Source: an uncultured Collinsella sp. (GTDB lineage: Bacteria; Actinomycetota; Coriobacteriia; Coriobacteriales; Coriobacteriaceae). Taken from it: a DNA stretch of 12,334 nt. How positions within the stretch are numbered: the stretch's first letter is position 1; each line of letters starts with the position of its first letter. Below, piece by piece: positions 6,720 to 12,334 of the stretch. The position numbers and the translations under genes are program-made. The stretch lies in assembly GCA_902478945.1 (NCBI GenBank), contig CABSMX010000063.1, forward strand, positions 1-12,334, in the 5' to 3' direction. A model generated the notes under the pieces. It worked only from the letters and a program-made list of their open reading frames with translations. It did not search any database and was not told where the DNA came from.

Positions 6720-6751
6720 CCGTAATCCCAATACATCCAATCGGGACTTTG

Positions 6752-6757
6752 ATTATG
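6752..6757 (-). promoter_or_regulatory. Weak candidate -10 box for ldh
   Basis: On the minus strand CATAAT (5 of 6 to consensus) lies upstream of the leader hairpin. No good -35 hexamer is at the right distance, and no clear Rex-type palindrome is visible in 6720-6863. It is listed only as the best candidate in the 200-base gap. Confidence 0.25.
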
Positions 6758-6863
6758 CTCCTATTCGCAGCCAAATATCGACCGTTTACCGAAATTATTT
6801 GCAGGATTCGTAAAATAACTGCACGAAATCGGTTTCGAGCTATTGACGAGCCGAAATAGCTTT

Positions 6864-8027
6864 CTAATACAGGCCCGCTTCGCGGATGGCCTCGACAGCC
6901 AAAGCGATCTGGTCGGGCGGCAAAACCAGCGCCATACGCACGTGCCCCTCGCCCGAAGGACCAAAGCTCGCGCCCGGCGTCACCACAACACCGGCCTTCT
7001 CCATGAGCTCCTCGCAAAACGCCATGGAATCGGTGCGACCACCGGGGAGCTTGGCCCACACAAACATGGAGCCATGCGCGTTGGGACGCTCCCAGCCCAG
7101 GCCCTCAAGACCGTCGCACAGGGCATCGCGGCGCTCCTGGTACTTCAGACGCTGCGCCTCGACCTCATCACGCGGACCGTTCAGGCAGGCGATAGCAGCC
7201 TTCTGGATCGGGAAGAACATACCGAAGTCAATCTGGCTGCGTAGCTTGGCAAAGGCAGAGACCACGTCCTCGCGGCCGACCAAAAAGCCGATGCGAGCAC
7301 CGGTGACGTTAAACGACTTGGAGAGCGAGAAGAACTCAACGCCCACCTCGAGCGCACCGGGATACTGCAAGAAGCTGCCGCCCGGCTCGCCGTCGAACAC
7401 GATGTCGGAGTACGCGTTGTCATGGACGATGAGCAGGTCGTGCTCGCGGGCAAAAGCGATGATCTCCTCGTAGATCTCGGGCGTGCCCACCGAGCCCACC
7501 GGGTTGGCGGGCAGCGACACGATCATATACTTGGCGCGGTCGGCCACCTCGGGATCGATGCCCGCCACATAGGGCAGGTAATTGTGCTCGGCAACCAGCG
7601 GATAGTACTCGAGCTTGGCATCGGCGATCTTGGCACCCGCCTCAAAGACCGGATAGCACGGATCGGGAACCAAAATGGTGTCACCCGGATCGAGCAGGGC
7701 CAGGCCCAAATGGCCCACGCCCTCCTGCGTGCCGTTGCACGACTGCACCATGGACGGCGTAATGCCGGAGACACCAAAGCGACGCTCATAGTAATCGCAC
7801 ACGGCTTGCTTGAGTTCGGGCAGGTCGCGCAGGGCATACTTCCACATCTCGGGATCTTGGGCTGCTTGCGTGAGCGCGTCGACCACGTGGTCGTACGGCT
7901 TAAAGTCGGGCGTGCCCACGCTCATGTTGTAAATGGTCTTGCCCTGAGCCTTCAGCGCGAGCAGTTTGTTGTTGAGCGAGGCGAAGACCTCCGCGCCAAA
8001 GCGGTCGAGACGCTGCGATGCCTGCAT
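6864..8027 (-). CDS. Class I/II PLP-dependent aminotransferase, DapL/PatA-like
   Basis: This is a fold-type I aminotransferase of 387 residues. Visible features are YNMSVGTPDF (33-42, substrate-side loop), NGTQEG (98-103, phosphate binding), PDPCYPVF (121-128), PANPVGS with Asn175, HDNAYSD (Asp203, Tyr206, pyridine ring), SLSKSF with the Schiff-base Lys237, and GHVRMAL with Arg364 for the substrate carboxylate. The pattern HDNAYSDIVFDG..GSFLQYPGA..VGVEFFSLSKSFN resembles LL-DAP aminotransferase-type and Bacillus PatA-type enzymes. N-acetyl-LL-DAP aminotransferase would fit the acetylase branch encoded in this window, but that is inference; alanine or aromatic aminotransferase are alternatives. 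ATG at 8027 is chosen over one 30 codons upstream because AAAGG at 8035-8039 is 7 bases away and the extra codons run through a terminator hairpin. Confidence 0.88.
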   Translation of the reverse strand: MQASQRLDRFGAEVFASLNNKLLALKAQGKTIYNMSVGTPDFKPYDHVVDALTQAAQDPEMWKYALRDLPELKQAVCDYYERRFGVSGITPSMVQSCNGTQEGVGHLGLALLDPGDTILVPDPCYPVFEAGAKIADAKLEYYPLVAEHNYLPYVAGIDPEVADRAKYMIVSLPANPVGSVGTPEIYEEIIAFAREHDLLIVHDNAYSDIVFDGEPGGSFLQYPGALEVGVEFFSLSKSFNVTGARIGFLVGREDVVSAFAKLRSQIDFGMFFPIQKAAIACLNGPRDEVEAQRLKYQERRDALCDGLEGLGWERPNAHGSMFVWAKLPGGRTDSMAFCEELMEKAGVVVTPGASFGPSGEGHVRMALVLPPDQIALAVEAIREAGLY

Positions 8028-8046
8028 GGTGCCACCTTTCGATATG

Positions 8047-8077
8047 AAAAACGCGGCGCTCCGACAAGAGCGCCGCG
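8047..8077 (-). terminator. Intrinsic terminator between nadE and the aminotransferase gene
   Basis: On the minus strand a perfect 10-bp stem (CGCGGCGCTC / GAGCGCCGCG) with a 6-base loop is followed directly by TTTTT. It ends only 7 bases before the Shine-Dalgarno of the aminotransferase gene, so it is both the likely nadE terminator and an element of the aminotransferase leader. Confidence 0.85.
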
Positions 8078-8094
8078 CGATACGGGCCATCAGA

Positions 8095-8117
8095 TTGCAA
8101 AAGTGTAACGCTTGCAA
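8095..8117. promoter_or_regulatory. Paired TTGCAA sites, possible operator
   Basis: Two copies of the self-complementary hexamer TTGCAA flank 11 bases in the 118-base gap between nadE and the aminotransferase start. The spacing (17 bases centre to centre) is not a clean integral number of helical turns. It may be an operator or part of a promoter upstream of the terminator hairpin. Low confidence. Confidence 0.25.
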
Positions 8118-8145
8118 CCCCCGTATTGGTTCAATTTAGCCAACC

Positions 8146-10125
8146 TTAGTCAATTGCATTGAGCGCGTCGATCTGCGCAAGCCACAGACGCGAGCTGGCA
8201 TCACTCGGCATGCGCCAATCGCCGCGCGGGCTGAGCGTCACCGAGCCCACCTTGGGACCATCGGGCAGGCAGCTGCGCTTAAACTGCTGAGCAAAGAAGC
8301 GACGGTAGAACGTACGCAACCACGTGTGGACGGTCTTGGCGTCATAGACGCCCTCGAAGCTCTTGAGCGCCATGCGGTAGATCTTGCCGGGCTCAAAGCC
8401 AAAACGCAGCAGGTAGTAGAGGAAGTAGTCGTGCAACTCGTACGGACCCACCAAATCCTCAGTCTTCTGTGCAATCTCGCCGTCGCCCGTGGGCGGCAGA
8501 AGCTCGGGGGACACCGGCGTATCGAGAATGTCGAGCAAGACCTCGGCGATACGCCCGCCAAAGACATCAGCCGCATAGCGCACCAGATGGCGCACAAGCG
8601 TCTTGGGCACGCTCGCGTTGACGGCGTACATGCTCATGTGGTCGCCGTTATAGGTAGCCCAGCCGAGCGCCAGCTCCGACAGGTCGCCGGTGCCGATGAC
8701 AAAGCCGCCAGCCTGGTTGGCCAGGTCCATCAGAATCTGCGTACGCTCGCGCGCCTGGCTGTTCTCGTAGGTCACATCCTGAACTGCCGGGTCGTGTTCA
8801 ATATCCATAAAGTGCTGTTCCACGGCCGCGTGAATCGAAACCTCACGGAAGCCCACGCCCAGGTCGCGGGCGAGCGACTCGGCATTCGACTTGGTGCGAT
8901 GCGTCGTGCCAAAACCTGGCATGGAGACCGCCGTGATACCCGTGCGCGGCAGCCCCAGCGCATCGAAGGCACGCACGGTCACAAGCAGTGCCAGCGTGGA
9001 GTCCAAGCCACCCGAAAGACCGATGACAGCCGCCTTGGTGCCCGTATGGGCAAGGCGGGTCTTGAGGCCGGCGGTCTGCAGGTCGAGGATGGTCTCGCAG
9101 CGCTCGGCCAGATCACCATGGTCGGCCGGCACAAAAGGCGCGCGAGGGAAAACGCGGTCGATATCGCAGGCATCGCGCAGGACAGGTTCGTCTGCCAGCA
9201 CGCCCTCAAACGAAAATTCAACGGTCGTGGCCTCCGGCGCATCGTCCGCGCGCGTCCACGTCGTCGAGCGACGGCGCTCGGCAACCAGACGGTCAAGATC
9301 GACATCGGCGACGGCCATATCGCAGGTAAGCAGTTTGGTGGCGGCGAGCTTGGAGCCGTTTTCGTAGATAAGGTTCTCGCCTGCAAAGACCATATCGGTC
9401 GTGGACTCGCCCTCGCTCGCATCCGCATAGGCATAGGCGCAGTACAGGCGCGCACTCTGATTGGAGATGAGACTGCGGCGATAGTCTGCCTTACCGATAA
9501 TCTCATCCGAGGCCGACGGGTTGAGAATCACCGTCGCACCGGCAAGCGCCATCTCGGTCGAAGGCGGCGCCGGCACCCACAGGTCCTCACAGACCTCAAC
9601 GCCCAGCACCAGGTCCTCGGCGCCCTCATCACAGCAGCGGTAGACAAGCCCCGAACCCAGCGGAACCGGACCCTGACCGGCAAATTCAACCCACACGGGA
9701 TCCGCAGGCGCCGGAGCAAACCAGCGGCGCTCGTAGAACTCGCCATAGTTGGGCAGATACTTTTTGGCCGTAAGACCCAAAAGCTCGCCCGCGCAGCACA
9801 CGGCGGCGCAGTTGTAGATATTCTCGGCAACTGCAACGGGAAGACCGATGGTAAAGACAATCGGCAGCTCACGAGTCTCGTCGAGGATATGTACCAGAGC
9901 GGCCTCACAGGCATGCGGCAGCGTGCGGTTATGGAACAGGTCGGCCGCGGTATAGCCGCACAAGTTGAGCTCGGGCAGCACCAGCGCGCGAACGCCGCGC
10001 TCGGTAGCCTCGCGAACAGCCGCCAGCGCAACCTCGGCATTGCCTTCGACATCGGCCACGCGAATCTGCGGCGACGCCGCCGCCACACGCAAAAAGCCAT
10101 CAGACTGAGAAAGGTGAAGATTCAT
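8146..10125 (-). CDS. nadE: Glutamine-dependent NAD+ synthetase
   Basis: NadE makes NAD+ from deamido-NAD with ATP and glutamine-derived ammonia, the last step of NAD synthesis. The 659-residue protein has the long two-domain form, as in Mycobacterium (about 680). The N-terminal nitrilase-type glutaminase carries the Glu-Lys-Cys triad: Glu52 in VLPELNLCGY, Lys121 in TAKKYLPNYGEFYE and Cys179 in GVEVCEDLW. The first two share the M. tuberculosis numbering (Glu52, Lys121, Cys176). The C-terminal synthetase has the ATP-pyrophosphatase loop GLSGGLDST (369-377), IGTGDLSE and TYNGDHMSMYAVNASVPK. ATG at 10125 has GGGAG 7 bases upstream; an ATG at 10152 lacks a ribosome site. It is divergent from the membrane protein gene at 10329 and followed by an intrinsic terminator. 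Confidence 0.96.
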   Translation of the reverse strand: MNLHLSQSDGFLRVAAASPQIRVADVEGNAEVALAAVREATERGVRALVLPELNLCGYTAADLFHNRTLPHACEAALVHILDETRELPIVFTIGLPVAVAENIYNCAAVCCAGELLGLTAKKYLPNYGEFYERRWFAPAPADPVWVEFAGQGPVPLGSGLVYRCCDEGAEDLVLGVEVCEDLWVPAPPSTEMALAGATVILNPSASDEIIGKADYRRSLISNQSARLYCAYAYADASEGESTTDMVFAGENLIYENGSKLAATKLLTCDMAVADVDLDRLVAERRRSTTWTRADDAPEATTVEFSFEGVLADEPVLRDACDIDRVFPRAPFVPADHGDLAERCETILDLQTAGLKTRLAHTGTKAAVIGLSGGLDSTLALLVTVRAFDALGLPRTGITAVSMPGFGTTHRTKSNAESLARDLGVGFREVSIHAAVEQHFMDIEHDPAVQDVTYENSQARERTQILMDLANQAGGFVIGTGDLSELALGWATYNGDHMSMYAVNASVPKTLVRHLVRYAADVFGGRIAEVLLDILDTPVSPELLPPTGDGEIAQKTEDLVGPYELHDYFLYYLLRFGFEPGKIYRMALKSFEGVYDAKTVHTWLRTFYRRFFAQQFKRSCLPDGPKVGSVTLSPRGDWRMPSDASSRLWLAQIDALNAID

Positions 10126-10173
10126 AAGAATGCTCCCGTGCGTAGACGCCATTCACAACAATTAGCAAGCCCT

Positions 10174-10179
10174 ATTGTA
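10174..10179 (-). promoter_or_regulatory. Candidate -10 box for nadE
   Basis: On the minus strand TACAAT (5 of 6 to consensus) lies about 50 bases upstream of the nadE ATG in the divergent gap. A convincing -35 is not visible. Confidence 0.4.
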
Positions 10180-10206
10180 GTTCAACCGCCGGGTGCAACC
10201 GCATCC

Positions 10207-10219
10207 CACCAACTTGGTG
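10207..10219. promoter_or_regulatory. 13-bp palindrome in the divergent nadE / membrane protein gap
   Basis: CACCAA-C-TTGGTG is a perfect 6-1-6 palindrome located 28 bases upstream of the candidate nadE -10 box, near the middle of the 203-base divergent intergenic region. It could be an operator serving either gene. No regulator is encoded nearby, and the site is short enough to be chance. Confidence 0.35.
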
Positions 10220-10328
10220 AGCTATTGATGAGTTGATGGTATCTGTTAAATGTCACGTACGATTCACATCTGGTGGGTACCCTGATGGCTACATGAAACG
10301 AAGCAGATTTACACCGGGAGGGTCCCGC

Positions 10329-11273
10329 ATGACAACCAAGTACACCGACGCGCCGCGCACACGCGTCATGACACCGGCCGCGCTCAACAACGGCGTTCAC
10401 GAAAACCATTCCATCGGACAGACCATGGCCATCGCGCCCAAAAAGGGCCTGTTCGACGACATTTCCATTCCCCAAATCATCGCCGGCGCTGCAGCCGCCG
10501 CCACGAGCGTCGCGCTTGCTTCCAAAATCGGTATCGCCGGATCGGTGATCGGCGCCGCCGTGAGCTCGGTCATCACCGTTGTGTCCTCGCAGGTCTACCG
10601 CCACTTTATCTCTGCCAGCGCCAAAGCCCTCAAAGGTACGCACGCCGACGTCGACTACCCCGCCGGCGCCTATGAGCCCGTTGAATTTAATGCCGAGGAG
10701 CACCTGGGCGGCGCCGCGACTACGCAAGAGATGCGCCAGATTGCGGGGCGCGCGACCACGGCACGCGTCGCTCCCAACAGCCTGCGCGCCAAGGCGGCGG
10801 CAGAGCGCAGCCAGACGCAAAAGAAGGTCATCATCTTCTCGATCGCCATCGCCATCGTCGCGGTCATCGCCTGCACCGGTGCCATCCTTATCACCACCGC
10901 CGGTGAGGGTCTGGGCGAGCGTCCCGAGCCAATCCTTTCGTCGCGCACGACCGAGCACGACGCGGATAACACCGGTCAATCGCAAAGCCAGCAGGACGAC
11001 TCGCAGGGCGCCTCCGCATCCACCGACTCGTCCTCGAACACCCCCGATCAGTCGCAGAGCGCTGATTCCTCTGCGAACAGCGGCGGCACGCAATCCAGCA
11101 CGACCGACTCAAGCCAAACGACTGACGGCTCTCAACCGAGCACAGGCGACCAGACGAGTGGCAATGCATCGGGCACGGGATCTACCGACAATAGCAACAC
11201 CAACAGCTCGAGCGGAACCGCTTCCGGCACGGCATCAGACAGCTCGAGCCAAGACACGGCATCGGGCAACTAA
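10329..11273 (+). CDS. Membrane protein with Ser/Thr/Gln-rich C-terminal tail, function unknown
   Basis: Not recognised as a named family. The 314-residue protein has a polar N-terminus (1-45), an Ala/Gly-rich hydrophobic region at about 46-88 (IAGAAAAATSVALA, then IGIAGSVIGAAVSSVITVV) that could form one or two membrane helices, and a basic/polar segment of about 75 residues. A clear transmembrane helix follows at about 166-190 (KKVIIFSIAIAIVAVIACTG). The last 110 residues are almost entirely Ser, Thr, Gln, Gly, Asn, Asp and Ala with no sorting signal or folded domain visible; the tail probably lies outside the cell. ATG at 10329 has GGGAGGG at 10316-10322, 6 bases away; the frame is open 32 codons further upstream without a ribosome site. 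It is a single gene with its own terminator. The lineage-typical low-complexity tail is the main feature; a cell-envelope role is only inference. Confidence 0.8.
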   Translation: MTTKYTDAPRTRVMTPAALNNGVHENHSIGQTMAIAPKKGLFDDISIPQIIAGAAAAATSVALASKIGIAGSVIGAAVSSVITVVSSQVYRHFISASAKALKGTHADVDYPAGAYEPVEFNAEEHLGGAATTQEMRQIAGRATTARVAPNSLRAKAAAERSQTQKKVIIFSIAIAIVAVIACTGAILITTAGEGLGERPEPILSSRTTEHDADNTGQSQSQQDDSQGASASTDSSSNTPDQSQSADSSANSGGTQSSTTDSSQTTDGSQPSTGDQTSGNASGTGSTDNSNTNSSSGTASGTASDSSSQDTASGN

Positions 11274-11307
11274 GCACGTTTGTCTCTCATAGATAACCGA
11301 CCTGCAT

Positions 11308-11340
11308 AACGGGCGCGAACCGGCAACGGTCGCGCCCGTT
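11308..11340 (+). terminator. Strong hairpin terminator after the membrane protein gene
   Basis: Stem arms AACGGGCGCGA / TCGCGCCCGTT extend through one bulged A into CCG/CGG closed by a GCAA (GNRA) tetraloop, 14 bp in all, about 34 bases past the stop. Only a short T-run (GTTTACC) follows, so it is imperfect as an intrinsic terminator but very stable. Confidence 0.7.
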
Positions 11341-11374
11341 TACCTTGGGCGACGAGATGGCAAGGCCCGTGCGA

Positions 11375-11383
11375 TGGTAAGAT
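11375..11383 (+). promoter_or_regulatory. Possible extended -10 promoter for the last gene
   Basis: TGGTAAGAT fits TGn plus a -10 hexamer (TAAGAT, 4 of 6), 28 bases before the ATG at 11412. No -35 is visible. Its place just after a terminator supports a promoter in this short gap. Confidence 0.3.
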
Positions 11384-11411
11384 GCTTTGGTGTGTAAAGA
11401 GGAGATTTGCC

Positions 11412-12291
11412 ATGAGCAAGACAATAGTTACGCCCACGCTATCGCTGGGCAACCGCATCTATCTGTATCGTCTGCTGCGCGACGCGATTGGGTGCGGCAA
11501 GCAAACGTTTATGACGCAGGTCGAGGAGGCGCTCGCCGCCGGCGACATGACCGCTTATGACCTGGGCTTCGAGTCCACGCGCGAGCTGCTCGAGGAGCTC
11601 GACGACTGCATTAGACTGACCGTCTTTAAGGGCGGTCGCCTGTATGCCACCGTCATCGCCAACGATACCTGGGATGCCGCCCTTGCCAAGGGCGAGGACA
11701 AGCCCAAGGCAGCCAAGGGAGCCAAGCAGTCCTACAAAAAGAAAAAGCGCGGCGAGAAGGACCTCAAGGCCGTGCGCCCTAAGCACGTTAAGCGTCCCGA
11801 GCCCGAAGCCATGGTTGAAGCCGCGCCGGAACCCGAGCCCGAGGCAGAGATCGAAGTCGCTATTGAGGTAACAGCAGAAGCCGAAACCGAAATCGCCGCC
11901 ACGACCGATTCCAAAGTCATATCCGAGCAGGAAGCCACTGCGGAGCTCGACGAGGCTCCCAAGTCGACAATCGAAGAAGCCGCTGACCAGCCTGAGACGC
12001 CTGCGTTCCAAAACAGCGATGTCTTTGGCGACGACTTTGGCGACGAGGCTGAGGACGATCAGTCCGACGAGCCCGCCGATCAAGGCGCTACCGAGTCGGC
12101 GCCGGAGCCCGAGACGCCGCAGCCCGCCATCTCGCTCACGGTCGTCTATGATCCCGAGAACGCCAACGCCGGCATCACCACCATGGCATCCACGCCCATC
12201 GAGGTAAAGCCGAGCGTCGAGAACGAGAACGCGACGCAGGTTGAGGTTGAAACTGCAGCTGCAGACGCGCCCGTCACCGTGGAGCTCGCAG
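11412..12291 (+). CDS. Unknown protein, possible winged-helix (LOTUS-like) N-terminus, 3' end cut by adapter
   Basis: At least 293 residues; the stop lies beyond the contig. ATG at 11412 has AAAGAGGAG at 11396-11404, 7 bases away. Residues 1-92 look folded: helices, then LGFESTRELLEELDDCIRL, a FKGGRLYATVI strand pair and DTWDAAL. The order 'Gly-Phe-x-Ser/Thr, helix, Leu-Asp-Asp, beta hairpin' recalls OST-HTH/LOTUS RNA-binding domains, but this is pattern resemblance only. Residues 94-128 are Lys/Arg-rich (YKKKKRGEK). From about 129 on, the chain is acidic and Pro/Glu/Ala-rich (PEPEAMVEAAPEPEPEAE), with a tandem FGDD-FGDE at 12024-12047, so probably disordered. A basic linker next to an acidic tail suggests a nucleic-acid-associated protein. 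After 12291 the frame reads adapter (VSYTHLRAHET), which is not protein. Confidence 0.8.
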
Positions 12292-12334
12292 CTGTCTCTT
12301 ATACACATCTCCGAGCCCACGAGACTACGCTGCA
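12292..12334 (-). other. Illumina Nextera P7-side adapter and index (artefact)
   Basis: Bases 12292-12325 are the reverse complement of the adapter at the left end (CTGTCTCTTATACACATCT, then CCGAGCCCACGAGAC). They are followed by TACGCTGC at 12326-12333, the reverse complement of the index at 6-13. True sequence ends at about 12291, so the contig has inverted adapter copies at both ends. Confidence 0.98.

Noticed and set aside
6720..6863. Search for a Rex (redox) operator upstream of ldh
   Set aside because: No TTGTGA-n-TCACAA-like palindrome is present; only short chance repeats are seen.
8326..10236. 636-codon plus-strand frame antisense to nadE
   Set aside because: Shadow of a G+C-rich gene. 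The minus strand encodes a full NadE with all catalytic motifs; the antisense protein shows no domain.
10182..11093. 303-codon minus-strand frame across the divergent gap and membrane protein gene
   Set aside because: Gly/Arg-rich, typical of a shadow frame; it crosses the nadE control region.
11439..12320. Complete-looking minus-strand frame of 293 codons at the right end
   Set aside because: It begins inside the adapter (MGSEMCIRD peptide) and is antisense to the + strand gene at 11412, which has a good ribosome site and a plausible folded domain.
1..12334. Apparent terminal inverted repeats of a mobile or linear element
   Set aside because: The repeats are identical to Nextera adapter plus index, so they are a library artefact; no transposase or replication gene is present.

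Overview
The window looks like one short-read assembly contig from a G+C-rich gut actinobacterium of the class Coriobacteriia, most likely Collinsella or a close relative. The support is the strong bias to G or C at third codon positions, an acetylase-type DAP/lysine operon of Firmicutes style, a Firmicutes-style NA37 nucleoid protein, an L-lactate dehydrogenase and a glutamine-dependent NadE. The genus is an inference. Both ends are not biological: positions 1-47 and 12292-12334 are Illumina Nextera P7-side adapter carrying the same 8-base index in opposite orientation. The real insert is 48-12291, and both end genes are truncated by the adapter.

Layout. (1) 48-3130, + strand: the 3' part of lysA (DAP decarboxylase), dapA, dapB and dapH, closed by a perfect 12-bp hairpin. 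This is a meso-DAP/lysine operon of the N-acetylated branch. lysA and dapA form one uninterrupted reading frame with a linker of about 45 residues, and a good ribosome site lies inside it just before the dapA ATG. (2) 3276-5552, - strand: an NA37-family nucleoid-associated protein and a DUF2974 (Mbeg1-like) alpha/beta-hydrolase, with a REP-like imperfect palindrome just before the hydrolase. (3) 5645-10125, - strand: L-lactate dehydrogenase, a class I/II PLP aminotransferase and NadE. A hairpin, two of them with U-runs, stands after each gene or directly before the next ribosome site. (4) 10329-12291, + strand, divergent from nadE: a membrane protein with a long Ser/Thr/Gln-rich tail, then a Coriobacteria-type protein of unknown function (possible winged-helix/LOTUS-like N-terminus, Lys-rich linker, acidic Pro/Glu-rich region) cut by the 3' adapter.

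The DAP operon supplies meso-DAP for peptidoglycan and lysine. The aminotransferase could supply the N-acetyl-LL-DAP aminotransferase step, but nothing here proves this. L-LDH (NAD+ recycling) and NadE (NAD+ synthesis) are linked through NAD. No tRNA, rRNA, CRISPR array, insertion sequence or phage gene was seen. No gene-free stretch exceeds 300 bases.
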